Assembly (NCBI RefSeq): GCF_002105155.1
Contig: NW_019029076.1
Location: 1-45,225, forward strand
DNA: 45,225 nt
Direction of reading: 5' to 3'
Origin: Lobosporangium transversale
Taxonomy: Eukaryota > Mortierellomycota > Mortierellomycetes > Mortierellales > Mortierellaceae
The notes beneath the pieces were generated by a model, which saw only the letters and a list, made by a program, of their open reading frames with translations, did no database searches and was not told where the DNA came from. Shown here in pieces: positions 24,529 through 33,660 of the stretch. Every line of letters begins with the position of its first letter. The first letter of the stretch is position 1. The position numbers were made by a program, and so were the translations under genes.

Positions 24529-26399
24529 GGGGCCGTCTGCACCTCTACTCGAGGGCTTGGAGGCTCCTCACGGACGACAGGTGGGTCCGCTCCGTGATTG
24601 GAAACGGTTTTCAGATTCCCTTCCACAGACAACCTCCAATAACACACACATCAAGAGCCCTTTCCCCGCATCTATCCAAGGAGGAGACACTGGCGATAGA
24701 GAACGAAGTGATCGCACTTCTGGCCAAAAAAGCCATAGAGCACGCTTCGGGACCTGGTTTCCAGAGTCGTTTGTTTACTATCCCCAAGAAGACAGGGGAC
24801 CTCCGGCCTGTCCTCAACCTACGTCCTCTCAATCAATTTATCATCACAGACTCGTTCAAGATGGAGACGATTCAGGTAGTATGCAATACCCTTCAGAAGA
24901 ACGATTATTTGACGAGCATCGATCTCAAAGATGCTTTCCTTCATGTGCTGATTCATCCACATTTTCGTCCTTACCTTCAGTTTCAGTGGAAGGGTCAGCT
25001 GTATCAGTTTCGCACTCTACCTTTCGGGATGTCACTGTCGCCGTTAGTCTTCACGAAGGTCCTACGCCCGGTGTTGAGATGGGCGAGGCGTCGAGGAATA
25101 CGGCTGACAGCTTACATCGACGATCTGTTGATCATGGCCAACTCCAAAGCCCAAGCAGAAGAGCACACGAATCTTGTCCTGGACAAACTCAAGTCTCTTG
25201 GATTCCTCATCAACAAGGAGAAATCCTCTCTGATGCCAACGAAATGTCTAGATCATCTGGGTTTCACCATCAACACCACCGGCATGACCCTCTCGGTACC
25301 GAAGTCCAAGGTCAGGGACATACGGCGAGAAGCAGCGAAGATGCTCAGCAAGGGATGGACGACGGTTCGCAACTTGGCTACGTTCATAGGGAAAGCCATG
25401 GCGACGACAGCAGCAGTATTTCCAGCTCGTCTAATGACGCGGCATCTTCTGGCATTGAAGAACAGAGCGCTCAGCCATCAGGGGTCATCTTGGGAAGCGA
25501 CGATCTCACTGGACGACAGAGCTCGAGCCGATCTGGATTGGTGGACACACCAACTCAAGGAGTGGAACGGGACGTCATGGATTCAGTCGCCAACTCAGAT
25601 GGACGTGTACACAGACGCCTCCGACCAAGGCTGGGGGATCGTCATAGGGCAGCGCACTTGGACAGGGCTATGGCCACCAAACATACGCCACCAACACATC
25701 AATTTAAAAGAGTTACTAACCGTGTACTACGCAGTCACTCTACCGCAAACACAAGGGAGGATGCTCAACCTAGTAATCGACAACACAACCACCATCGCTT
25801 ACATCAACCGGTTCGGCGGAACTCGTTCACAACCTCTGATGGACCTGGCGGACAAAATATGGAAGCATTGTCTAGCAACAGGCACAAGACTCAGGACCAC
25901 ATATGTACCTTCAGTATTCAATCCAGCAGATGCACCATCACGCCGGATGCAAGCGCAGCTCGAATGGAGGCTGGACCCGTCATTTTTCCGTCGTCTAGAC
26001 CAGCAGTGGGGGCCTCATCGGATAGACCTCTTTGCATCGCCCAGCAACAACCAGCTTCCTCAGTTCATGACATGGAAACCTCATCCTTTGGCAGTGGACT
26101 TCGATGCGCTGAGACACAAGTGGAGCCACTTGGGCAACCTTTACATCTGTCCTCCATGGAACTTACTTCCAAGGATCCTGCAGAAGCTAGACCAGGAAGG
26201 CCTGGAAGCGACCATAATTACTCCATTTTGGCCATCGGCGATTTGGTTCCCGAAGATACAGGCAATGGCGACCCAACCCCCTTTACCGATTCCACGAACA
26301 TGTGTTCTCCCTCCACCAGGAAGCGACGCGCACATCCTGCTCAAGAATCCACACTGGGGCCTTACCGCGTGGAGAGTAAGAGGACGAGGATGCTCATAG
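24525..26399 (+). CDS. pol: DIRS-A reverse transcriptase-RNase H
   Basis: The frame is open across the gag stop, from PVGGRLHLYSRAWRLLTDD onward to 26399. RT motifs: LNLRPLNQFI, TSIDLKDAFLHVLIHP, FRTLPFGMSLSPLVFTK and the catalytic YIDDLLI. RNase H motifs: MDVYTDASDQGWG, LKELLTV and VIDNTT. It copies the RNA genome to DNA. No integrase or protease is present, as usual for DIRS elements. No ATG is needed at the start if pol is made by frameshifting from gag; the first in-frame ATG lies well inside the domain. The 3' end overlaps the recombinase frame by about 100 bp. Confidence 0.85.
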   Translation, partial: VGGRLHLYSRAWRLLTDDRWVRSVIGNGFQIPFHRQPPITHTSRALSPHLSKEETLAIENEVIALLAKKAIEHASGPGFQSRLFTIPKKTGDLRPVLNLRPLNQFIITDSFKMETIQVVCNTLQKNDYLTSIDLKDAFLHVLIHPHFRPYLQFQWKGQLYQFRTLPFGMSLSPLVFTKVLRPVLRWARRRGIRLTAYIDDLLIMANSKAQAEEHTNLVLDKLKSLGFLINKEKSSLMPTKCLDHLGFTINTTGMTLSVPKSKVRDIRREAAKMLSKGWTTVRNLATFIGKAMATTAAVFPARLMTRHLLALKNRALSHQGSSWEATISLDDRARADLDWWTHQLKEWNGTSWIQSPTQMDVYTDASDQGWGIVIGQRTWTGLWPPNIRHQHINLKELLTVYYAVTLPQTQGRMLNLVIDNTTTIAYINRFGGTRSQPLMDLADKIWKHCLATGTRLRTTYVPSVFNPADAPSRRMQAQLEWRLDPSFFRRLDQQWGPHRIDLFASPSNNQLPQFMTWKPHPLAVDFDALRHKWSHLGNLYICPPWNLLPRILQKLDQEGLEATIITPFWPSAIWFPKIQAMATQPPLPIPRTCVLPPPGSDAHILLKNPHWGLTAWRVRGRGCS

Positions 26400-27355
26400 A
26401 TGGCCTCTCGCCAGCGGTGACTGAGTTTATCTGTGCTCACAAAGGATCCAAGAGCACCAAGCGAGAGTACGAAAAGCATCAAGCTGAATTCGTCACTTGG
26501 CTGAAAGAGGGCTCGTTCGAACAAGGGATTAACCCCGCGATCCCAGTAGTGAACTGGCTACACTACGTGCGGGTCGCTCGCAATTTGAAGTGGTCCACGC
26601 TGATGACCATGAAGTCGGCTGTCCTCGCCCTATTTCGTGACCCAGAGAGAGTACGATCAGATGAATACTACCGCCAGTTCCTCAAGGCTGGAAAGCAAGA
26701 AGGTGTCGTTGAGTCCAGGTCTGGTCACTTTGACATCACACCTGTTTTGGACCATTTTCGGCAGTCATCAGCAAATATGGAGTTGCCTTTTGAGGAGCTT
26801 ACATGGAAGCTGTGTTGGCTCTTAGGCGTCTGTGGCTTCATGAGACCAGACGACATCAGATGTGTAGATGTCAGTCTCTCCAAGATTGTGTTAGGGAAGC
26901 TTCAGCTTGTTGTTGTTTTCCCAAAAGAGAAGAGTGATGGGCAACGTATCATTAAGCATGTGACCATTGGTTCTCACTTTGACAAGAAGCTATGCCCTGT
27001 CGACGCATACACCGCTTACCTGGACAGGCTGTCTTGTCCTTCCACTACCTCTCCTCATCCGAAGGACCCAACAAGAAGCATTGTACCTTTGATTAGATTT
27101 GTGAAAGACCACACCCAGCCGGCGCGTGCGACTACTATTGGCTCCCACATGAGTAGGATTTCTTCGCTGATGGATTTAGGAGACAAGAAAGCTCCTAAGC
27201 TCCGAGCCTTAGGTTCTACGCTCGCGGCTATAGCAGGCGTACCAGTGGCTGATATCATGGTGCAGGGGAATTGGTCGTCCCCGAAAGTCTTCGAGAAGCA
27301 CTACCGTTTGTCGAGTGCCACCTCCAACAACATGTCCATGAGCACTCTAGGCTAG
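26300..27355 (+). CDS. DIRS-A tyrosine recombinase
   Basis: The frame starts with a basic stretch (RKRRAHPAQESTL) overlapping pol; a possible start is MCSPSTRKRR at 26300, an alternative MLIDGLSP at 26390. The N-terminal SAM-like domain (STKREYEKHQAEFVTWL) is followed by the catalytic domain: the first arginine in LGVCGFMRPDDIRCVDVS, a lysine region FPKEKSDGQRIIK, and the terminal block RALGSTLAAIAGV, MVQGNWSSPKVFEKHYRL, in which Y (27302-27304) is the likely nucleophile. It should insert the circular DNA copy by site-specific recombination, explaining the absence of a target duplication beyond the shared ATT. The very long frame that reads through gag and pol in this phase is incidental. Confidence 0.82.
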   Translation: MCSPSTRKRRAHPAQESTLGPYRVESKRTRMLIDGLSPAVTEFICAHKGSKSTKREYEKHQAEFVTWLKEGSFEQGINPAIPVVNWLHYVRVARNLKWSTLMTMKSAVLALFRDPERVRSDEYYRQFLKAGKQEGVVESRSGHFDITPVLDHFRQSSANMELPFEELTWKLCWLLGVCGFMRPDDIRCVDVSLSKIVLGKLQLVVVFPKEKSDGQRIIKHVTIGSHFDKKLCPVDAYTAYLDRLSCPSTTSPHPKDPTRSIVPLIRFVKDHTQPARATTIGSHMSRISSLMDLGDKKAPKLRALGSTLAAIAGVPVADIMVQGNWSSPKVFEKHYRLSSATSNNMSMSTLG

Positions 27356-27445
27356 ATTTTCTTTAGTTAGTTGTTCATTTCGTTCAGTTTTCTTTTAGTT
27401 TTAGTTTTGTTTTAGTTTAGTTCTCTTTGGCGATCCCTCTGGAGC

Positions 27446-27535
27446 CACATACGGACATGGTACCGTAGACAATGGTCTACTGAATGGTCTACGAAGGACG
27501 ACCTATTCACATTGTCATAGGTACCATGGACGTAT
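27446..27535 (+). repeat. DIRS-A internal complementary region (circle-junction template)
   Basis: Complement of the left end (to 27473), then of the right end, meeting at a shared AAT (27471-27473). This stored junction lets the element regenerate its ends when a circular DNA is made. Confidence 0.85.
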
Positions 27536-27563
27536 GTCCCACCCACACCACCCCTTTTTGGCT

Positions 27564-27733
27564 CGAGAAGTAGATGTAGATCAGAGTTGCAGGGCAGAGG
27601 GATCTTTTTATTTAGTTTATTTTTCTTTATTTCTCGTCGGATTTTCAATGAAGAAAGGTGACACACATATACGTCCATGGTACCTATGACAATGTGAATA
27701 GGTCGTCCTTCGTAGACCATTCAGTAGACCATT
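27564..27733 (-). repeat. DIRS-A right inverted terminal repeat
   Basis: Complement of the left repeat, with about 36 extra bases at the outer end (through GTCGTCCTTCGTAGACC) absent from the left end. Unequal ends are normal for DIRS elements. Confidence 0.85.
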
Positions 27734-30700
27734 CCTTGCAACAGGATATTAACTAGTATAAATAGGTCTACTTTTCTATCTAGTTCTGTAGCATAGTTCC
27801 CCCTGAATAAAGATACCTTTATTGCACCCTTAGATCCCCCTAGAACACTACCTTGACTTTTGCAGAAATGCAGTAAAAAGTACCCGCGTTTGTTCTTGGA
27901 AACTACCACAAGAAGCGAAGACGGCTATCCAAATTACCTCGACCTAACAATCCGGAACGTTCCTTCGTCAACTCAAAAGGCAACACCATCGACAACACTT
28001 GGGTTGTTCCCCACAACTTATGGCTTTCCACCAAGTATAATGCGCATATTAACGTCGAAATATGTGGGTCGGTTTCATCGGTTAAATATATTTACAAATA
28101 TGTGCACAAGGGCCATGACAGAGCATCAATCGCTGTTGTAGCGGCAGATGGGGAAGTTGATAATACTGATGAAGTCACCAACTATAGGGATAGCCGCTAC
28201 GTGTCTACTTGCGAGAGTTTATGGCGCATCTATGATTTTGCATTATATGAACAGTCTCATAATGTCGTCCGACTGTCTCTTCATCTAGAAGACCAGCAGC
28301 AAGTGATCTTTAATTCCGATGCTAACCTCGAAGACGTCGTCTCTCGTGAACAAGACACCCAGCTAATGGCTTGGTTCAAGCTCAACGCCGCGACCGAGAA
28401 GGAGGTTTTAAGAGCAGAAGCTGCAATCGCGGCAAATGCAGAAACTGCGGGCGATATCAGCGTACCAGAATACTATTTGTATCCAGATACACCTTACCAC
28501 TATACATGGCACAAGCGCAGCAAGAGCTGGAAGGCGAGGGTTAGGGCCAATAGTACGAAGGTTCTCTCCAGGATGTATTTTGTCCAGCCAAAAGAACGTG
28601 AGCGATACTGTCTTCGACTATTGCTTATGCACGTCAAAGGAGCAAAGAGCTTTGCAGAGCTTCGTACGATACCAGAAACCAACCAGACTTTTGATACGTT
28701 CTATTCCGCTGCTCTTGCTCATGGTCTACTTGCGGATGATGAAGAATGGTGTCGTTGCTTAGAAGAAGCATCTGCATATCAATCACCTAGGATGCTGCGA
28801 CATCTATTTGCTCTTATGATGGTCAACTGTAGCCTGTCCGAGCCGCTGAGTTTATGGACTCGCTTCGTGGGGGACCTATCTGAAGACTTCCTTCATAGGT
28901 GTAGAGGGCTACAAGGAGAAACGACTACTATTACTGCAGGCAGCAACGCAGAGGAACAGGCTATAAGCTTAGCACTTTACGACCTAAATGAAATACTAAA
29001 GGAGCTTGGGTCCTGCCTAGCTAACTTTCCAGAGATGCCTCAAGAGTTTGACAATGCCTTACAGAGGGAAGAGCAGGCCGGTGAAGCACACAAACAATGG
29101 AGATTTGAACAAGAGGCGCTAAATAATGTGGTTCACTTGAATTCCGATCAGAGAATCGCCTTCGAGCACATCATTAAAGCAGCCAAAAGCGAGGTCCATG
29201 AGAGATTGTTTTTTATTGATGGGCCAGGAGGAACAGGCAAATCATTTTTATACAACACACTCATTGGCTGCCTCACTGGCCAACTAAACTAAATGTGATT
29301 GCCGTTGCCTCATCAGGGATCGCCTCTCTCATCCTTCATGATGGTCATACAGCCCACTCCACGTTTAAGATACCAATTCCAGTGGACTGTCGCTCCATCT
29401 GTAACCTTAGCATGCGGCAAGATGCTGCAGTCAAAATACGTAATGCTGCCGTCGTCTTCTGGGATGAGGCTCCATTGCAGCATAAGCATTGTTTTGAGGC
29501 TGTTGACAGGCTGCTTCGGGATATTATGGAGCAGGACACTCTATTTGGTGGCAAGGTATTTGTTTTTGGAGGCGACTTCAGGCAGGTACTTCCGGTTGTC
29601 GTCCGTGGGACCCAGGCTCAAATTGAGGATGCTTCATTGAAAAGGTCTTATATTTGGCCCTCAGTGACAACACTCAGGTTGAGCAAGAATATGCGAGTTA
29701 ATAGCCATCCTGAAAACCAAGCGTTCGTTGAATGGCTGCTTCGAATCGGTGAAGGAACAGAGCAGACAGTTACCATTGGCACACATGGAGACTATGTCAG
29801 GATACCCGACAATTTAGTCCTGGAAGCCTCAGCTGTGAATAAGGACTATGAACATGAGCGATTACTCATTAAGCAGATATTTCCGGATATCGAAAATGCT
29901 AGACTCCTTCCTGAGTTGCTCATTGAGCGCGCTATCTTGAGTCCCCTTAATGAGGATGTCGATAAACTGAATCAACTAGCCACCAGTATGCTCTGTAGCA
30001 CCCAGCAGTCAGTCAGTTATATTGGTCAAGATAGCCTTCAAGACCCCGAAGCAGCAGCTACGGCTCACTATCCTGTGGAATACCTGAACAACCTCTCCCC
30101 GCCAGGCTTGCCTCCGTTTAAACTGGAGCTAAAGGTTGGTCAGCCCGTCATCCTTCTTCGCAATTTGAACCCAATGCGCGGACTATGTAATGGTACTCGC
30201 ATGATTGTACGTGCATTAGGCACAAGAATGATCCAGGCCGAGATTATGAAAGGACAATTTCAAGGAGAGTGTGTCTTTATTCCTCGCATACCGCTTACGA
30301 CACTTGATGATCATTCTTCTCCGATCATGTTCTGCAGACGACAATTTCCAGTCAAGCCTGCCTTCGCCATGACCATCAACAAGTCCCAGGGACAGACACT
30401 CAAACATGTTGGTGTTTATCTTCCTCAAGATGTTTTCAGTCATGGTCATCTCTACGTTGCTTTGTCACGGTGTACAGACCCAAATAATCTTAAGGTACTT
30501 ATCGCGAACGGCAAGGTAAGAGATAGGCTAGGAACATACACACGGAACATTGTCTTCAAAGATGCTTTATAGCCACATTGTCTTTTGATTGCCATTTACT
30601 GCGTTACCTCCTCGCCGTCGTTAATCTATCAAATGTTGTGATTATCAGATATTCTCCCTCTTGATTGTAGTTTCGTCTGTATTTTATTTTGTATATTTTG

Positions 30701-30936
30701 TATATTTTGTATTCTACTTTATTGCGTTTTATCTACTGTATTTTAGCTTTGAATTTTAGTTTTGTAATAAAAAAAACGTACAGTTTACACATAATTTTTA
30801 CAGTAGTAAAAGGCCAAAGGCCTACGTGAGTTTATTGTCTTCATTCCTATGTCAAAATATAAACCTTTTGCTGCTGTAGACAATGTTTCTTTTTGTTGTC
30901 TTACGAGGCTAAGCATTAAATTTTCTAACGAGGCAA

Positions 30937-30970
30937 GAGCCGACCGTGGCGAAGCCACGGTCTCCGGCTC
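30937..30970. repeat. GC-rich hairpin at the edge of the TTTTA satellite
   Basis: GACCGTGGC and GCCACGGTC pair around a GAA loop, and GAGCCG/CGGCTC extends the stem outside. It lies 365 bp after the Helitron frame, abutting the pentanucleotide repeat. The 30573-30936 stretch before it holds no gene and is AT-rich 3' flank. It could be a terminal hairpin of an element, but no Helitron CTRR end follows it. Confidence 0.7.
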
Positions 30971-30971
30971 G

Positions 30972-31203
30972 TTTTATTTTATTTTATTTTATTTTATTTT
31001 ATTTTATTTTATTTTATTTTATTTTATTTTATTTTATTTTATTTTATTTTATTTTATTTTATTTTATTTTATTTTATTTTATTTTATTTTATTTTATTTT
31101 ATTTTATTTTATTTTATTTTATTTTATTTTATTTTATTTTATTTTATTTTATTTTTATTTTATTTTATTTTATTTTATTTTATTTTATTTTATTTTATTT
31201 TAT
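30972..31203. repeat. Pentanucleotide satellite (TTTTA)n, about 46 copies
   Basis: Nearly perfect TTTTA units for about 230 bp with one six-base unit near 31151. Any protein-looking frame here (Phe-Tyr-Phe-Ile-Leu) is an artefact. Confidence 0.95.
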
Positions 31204-31431
31204 TGTAATATATTATATTTCATTTTATTTCATTTTTTAATAAACTCCCTGGCAGGCGCGGAAAAGCAAGATGCTGAATATGTATTCGTTATCCAGTCAA
31301 TACTTTGGAAGAATCGGTCTCGCTTTCCCTGGTCCAAAGGTAAAAAAAATTAGCTATTGTAATAATTTCAAAAACTAGTCATCATTCATCCATTCGTCTT
31401 TTACTCGCGAGTGCTTTCGATATAAAATAGA

Positions 31432-31475
31432 CTTTTCTTTTCTTTTCTTTTCTTTTCTTTTCTTTTCTTTTCTTT
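31432..31475. repeat. Pentanucleotide repeat (CTTTT)n upstream of a small spliced gene
   Basis: About nine CTTTT units form a pyrimidine tract 42 bp before the ATG at 31517, where a promoter or leader is expected. Confidence 0.9.
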
Positions 31476-31516
31476 CGCTTTTTCTCTTCTCTTCCAGCTC
31501 AGTCTCCTCAACCAAT

Positions 31517-31901
31517 ATGAAAGGTAAGCAACACTTCACAAATATTCACCCTTACTGAAGTCCTCGACTCTCTCACCTTATGCTGCACTGTACTTGTTCT
31601 GACTTTTCACTTCCTGTCTACCTCCCTTTCTCTCTCTTTTACAGCACTGTTAGACCACAAATGATACAAACTCTTAGCCAGTTACAGAGCAGAACCAGGA
31701 TACACTCTGAGCAACTCAACAGCAAACTACAGACCAGAAAAATCAAAAAAAAAAAACCTCACCTGGTCATCCACAGAAGTGCCCTCGCTGCTGTCATCAA
31801 GTAAGTATATAGTTTATGCATGGCTTCGTTTTGTCTTGCTTGTGATTATCCACTGTTGTCCCTACTATGAATAAGCTTAGCATACTTACAAAGCTATCTT
31901 C

Positions 31902-31936
<35 letters not shown>

Positions 31937-32313
31937 TCTTCCTCCTTCTAGCTGTAACAGGGGCCACTAGCCCTAGGCGCACGGCGACGATTGTCCCAAA
32001 GACTGCAATGAGCCCTTGCAGTGCTTATCAAAAACGGAGCGAAAGCGGAGCTGTAAGTATAGTTTCTTTTAGAGTACATGTCGTGACTTTCTGTCTGTAC
32101 TCTGCTGCTGTGCTCTGATTACCAAATATTCTAACCACACGTGTTTTTTTTTTGTCTTCTCCCCCTTAGAGGCTCATCCGCTTGGGCTCTGGCCCGCCGA
32201 GCCCTCCGCCGGGCCCTCGCAACTCCTTGAAGGGGGGTCATTGTAGTAGCTCTAGAGAGCCCCTAGTCTCTGGACCTTACTTTGACCCGAGTGCCTTTGG
32301 GGATTTCGCGTAG
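31517..32313 (+). pseudogene. Four-exon small gene of unknown function with one internal TGA
   Basis: Exons 31517-31523, 31645-31800, 31952-32052 and 32170-32313 are bounded by strong donors (GTAAGC, GTAAGTAT, GTAAGTAT) and pyrimidine-AG acceptors, and phases 1, 1 and 0 match at every junction. The joined frame starts MKALLDHK, meets TGA at 31662-31664, and then runs open for 126 codons: YKLLASYRAEPGYTLSNST, NLTWSSTEVPSLLSS, TVTGATSPRRTATIVPK, GARLIRLGSGPPSPPPG and LVSGPYFDPSAFGDFA before TAG. The continuous open frame across three introns is unlikely by chance. The TGA may be a nonsense mutation (for example of a Trp codon) or my first exon may be wrong. No recognised domain. Further donor/acceptor pairs follow at 32353 and 32488, so the transcript may continue as 3' UTR. 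Confidence 0.5.
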
Positions 32314-32426
32314 GTAACAGATGACACACAGTTGTGGTCATCCAAGTATGGTAAGTCAGTAGCAGTGGCCTGTTTACTAGGCCTATAGAGCTCGAGTCTC
32401 GGCCCTCAAGGAGGTCCCCCCTCCAG

Positions 32427-32484
32427 CAGGATCAGGATCAGGACCAGGATCAGGATCAGGTGTTATCAAGGCCTGATAACACCT
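32427..32484. repeat. GATCAG repeat ending in an 11-bp-stem palindrome
   Basis: Hexamer-like GGATCA units run into AGGTGTTATCA-AGGCC-TGATAACACCT (32458-32484), immediately before a CAG|GTAAGT donor at 32488. Confidence 0.8.
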
Positions 32485-33160
32485 CAGGTAAGTATACATG
32501 CGCATACATAGCAAAGAGCATATTAACTTGATTCTACCATTGCTTTTGTTCTCTCTGTTTAGGTGGGATCTTGGCAACTCGGAGCTCTATAGTGTTTAGT
32601 AAATAGTTCATTGTTACTGACGCCATTCTTAGATCACCTCAATTAGCGAAGCTGCACCAGGCGCCTGGCTGTAGTGTGTAGTGCATGGCGTAAAGGCGTC
32701 ATGTTGTGTGACCTGTTACCTGCCGTCTGAACCAAAGGTGCTCTGGTCATAGTAAGGCTTCATTGGCTAGTCGTTCGATAGACTATTGCAATGAGACCTC
32801 TGCTTGGAGAAGTGAGAGCAAGGCTCATAAGGGGAGTAGAGGGTCCTGAGGCACAACAATAGACCGAGAAGCACCGTGCTTCGAATGCGGCTCGGAACGC
32901 AGGGCCAACAGAAAGCAGACAGCAACCGAGGGCCGAAAGCCGATAGTCAAGCGCCAGAAGTCAGCAGACAACACCCAGCATCCAGCAATAACAACAACAA
33001 AAAAAAAAGCAAATAACTAAAAACACAAAACAAAGAACAAAAAAAAAGCAAATAACCAAAACGCAAAACAAAGAACAAAAAAAAAAAAAAAGATAAAAAC
33101 CGAAGCACAGAGTAAAAACAAAAAAAGATGAGAAAAAGAAAAATAAAAAAAAAAAAGTCA

Positions 33161-33239
33161 AAGCCAATGCCAAATCCAACGCCAAAGCCAACGCCAAAGC
33201 CAACGCCAAAGCCAACGCCAAAGCCAACGCCAAAGCCAT
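33161..33239. repeat. 12-bp tandem repeat (AAGCCAACGCCA)n
   Basis: About six copies, the first ones diverged. It would encode alternating Ala/Lys or Leu/Ala runs but lies in no gene. Confidence 0.85.
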
Positions 33240-33612
33240 AGTCAACCGAAGACTTCCGCAACTAAGGTTAATACAAGGCAGTCCCATCCAGCAACCTCCG
33301 CTCGATCAAGCATAGTGGCCCGCAGCCAGACCGGACATAGGCGGCTTCAACTAAATCACCCAAAGGCAACCTCAATTAAAGCCAACAGTAAGGCGGTTTG
33401 ATCATATCAAGCACAGGCTGCCTCAATCAAACCACTAAGAGCAGTGCTAGTCAAGATAGCCGTGAATCCCCCAACCAAAGCAACATAGGCTGGTTTGATT
33501 GAAGCAAATACACTCCGTCTCAGCCAAATCAACCGAAGGGGTGCCAGATGGCCGATGTCGGATGGTCGAGACCGAATAACAGAAACCGGACAATCACAGC
33601 CAGTCAAGCAAA

Positions 33613-33660
33613 GACAGCCAGCTCTAGACAGCCAGCTCTAGACAGCCAGCTCTAGACAGC
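33613..33660. repeat. 14-bp tandem repeat (GACAGCCAGCTCTA)3
   Basis: Three perfect copies and the start of a fourth. Confidence 0.9.

Larger units (their letters stand above)
23422..27733 (+). mobile_element. DIRS-like tyrosine-recombinase retrotransposon (DIRS-A)
   Basis: About 4.3 kb encoding gag, RT-RNase H and a tyrosine recombinase, with inverted terminal repeats. The left end is ATTGTCTACGG at 23422 and the right end is GTAGACCATT at 27733. An internal complementary region contains GTAGAC-AAT-GGTCTAC (27465-27480), exactly the complement of right end joined to left end through a shared ATT. That is the circle-junction template characteristic of DIRS elements and fixes both ends. The element sits in the solo LTR at an ATT. 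The three reading frames appear open, so this copy may be structurally intact. Confidence 0.88.
23356..27869 (+). mobile_element. Solo LTR inserted in the Helitron, split by DIRS-A
   Basis: The pieces 23361-23424 and 27734-27864 together form about 195 bp starting TG and ending CA (TGCAA...TTGCA), with a TATAAATAG box at about 27756 and an AATAAA near 27806, as expected for a long terminal repeat. The 5-bp sequence GAAAT flanks both sides (23356-23360 and 27865-27869) as a target duplication. No internal retrotransposon region remains, so it is a solo LTR left by recombination. The superfamily cannot be told from this. Confidence 0.8.
20794..30572 (+). pseudogene. Helitron Rep-helicase gene, interrupted and frameshifted
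   Basis: Exons 20794-20930, 21019-21096, 21199-21297, 21462-21551 and 21619 onward join through four phase-2 introns. Three zinc knuckles (C-x2-C-x4-H-x4-C: CSLCNSEKHDRRLC, CSTCNRPGHNRSTC, CSRCNQQGHNRNTC) precede the Helitron-like N region (FITFTCNPQWPEI) and the HUH motif GLPHQHLLI. At 23360 the frame is cut by a solo LTR plus DIRS insertion and resumes at 27870; removing the insertion restores VEGKCSKKYPRLF exactly. A one-base loss near 27935-27945 shifts the frame before the tyrosine motif KYIYKYVHKGHD (28084-28119). The Pif1 part follows: Walker A GPGGTGKS, a second one-base loss near 29288, then WDEAP, GGDFRQVLPVV, INKSQGQTL and YVALSRC, ending at 30572. Rolling-circle transposition needs Rep and helicase together, so this copy is inactive. 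The element termini were not identified. Confidence 0.85.

Noticed and set aside
23630..27355. A single 1241-codon open frame
   Set aside because: Only its last 350 codons are a real protein (recombinase). The rest shadows gag and pol in the wrong phase.
30849..31353. Frames rich in Phe-Tyr-Ile-Leu
   Set aside because: Translation of the TTTTA satellite.
32947..33287. Long Ala-Leu or Gly-Val-Phe frames on the minus strand
   Set aside because: Produced by the 12-bp tandem repeat and A-rich DNA; no start context or domain.
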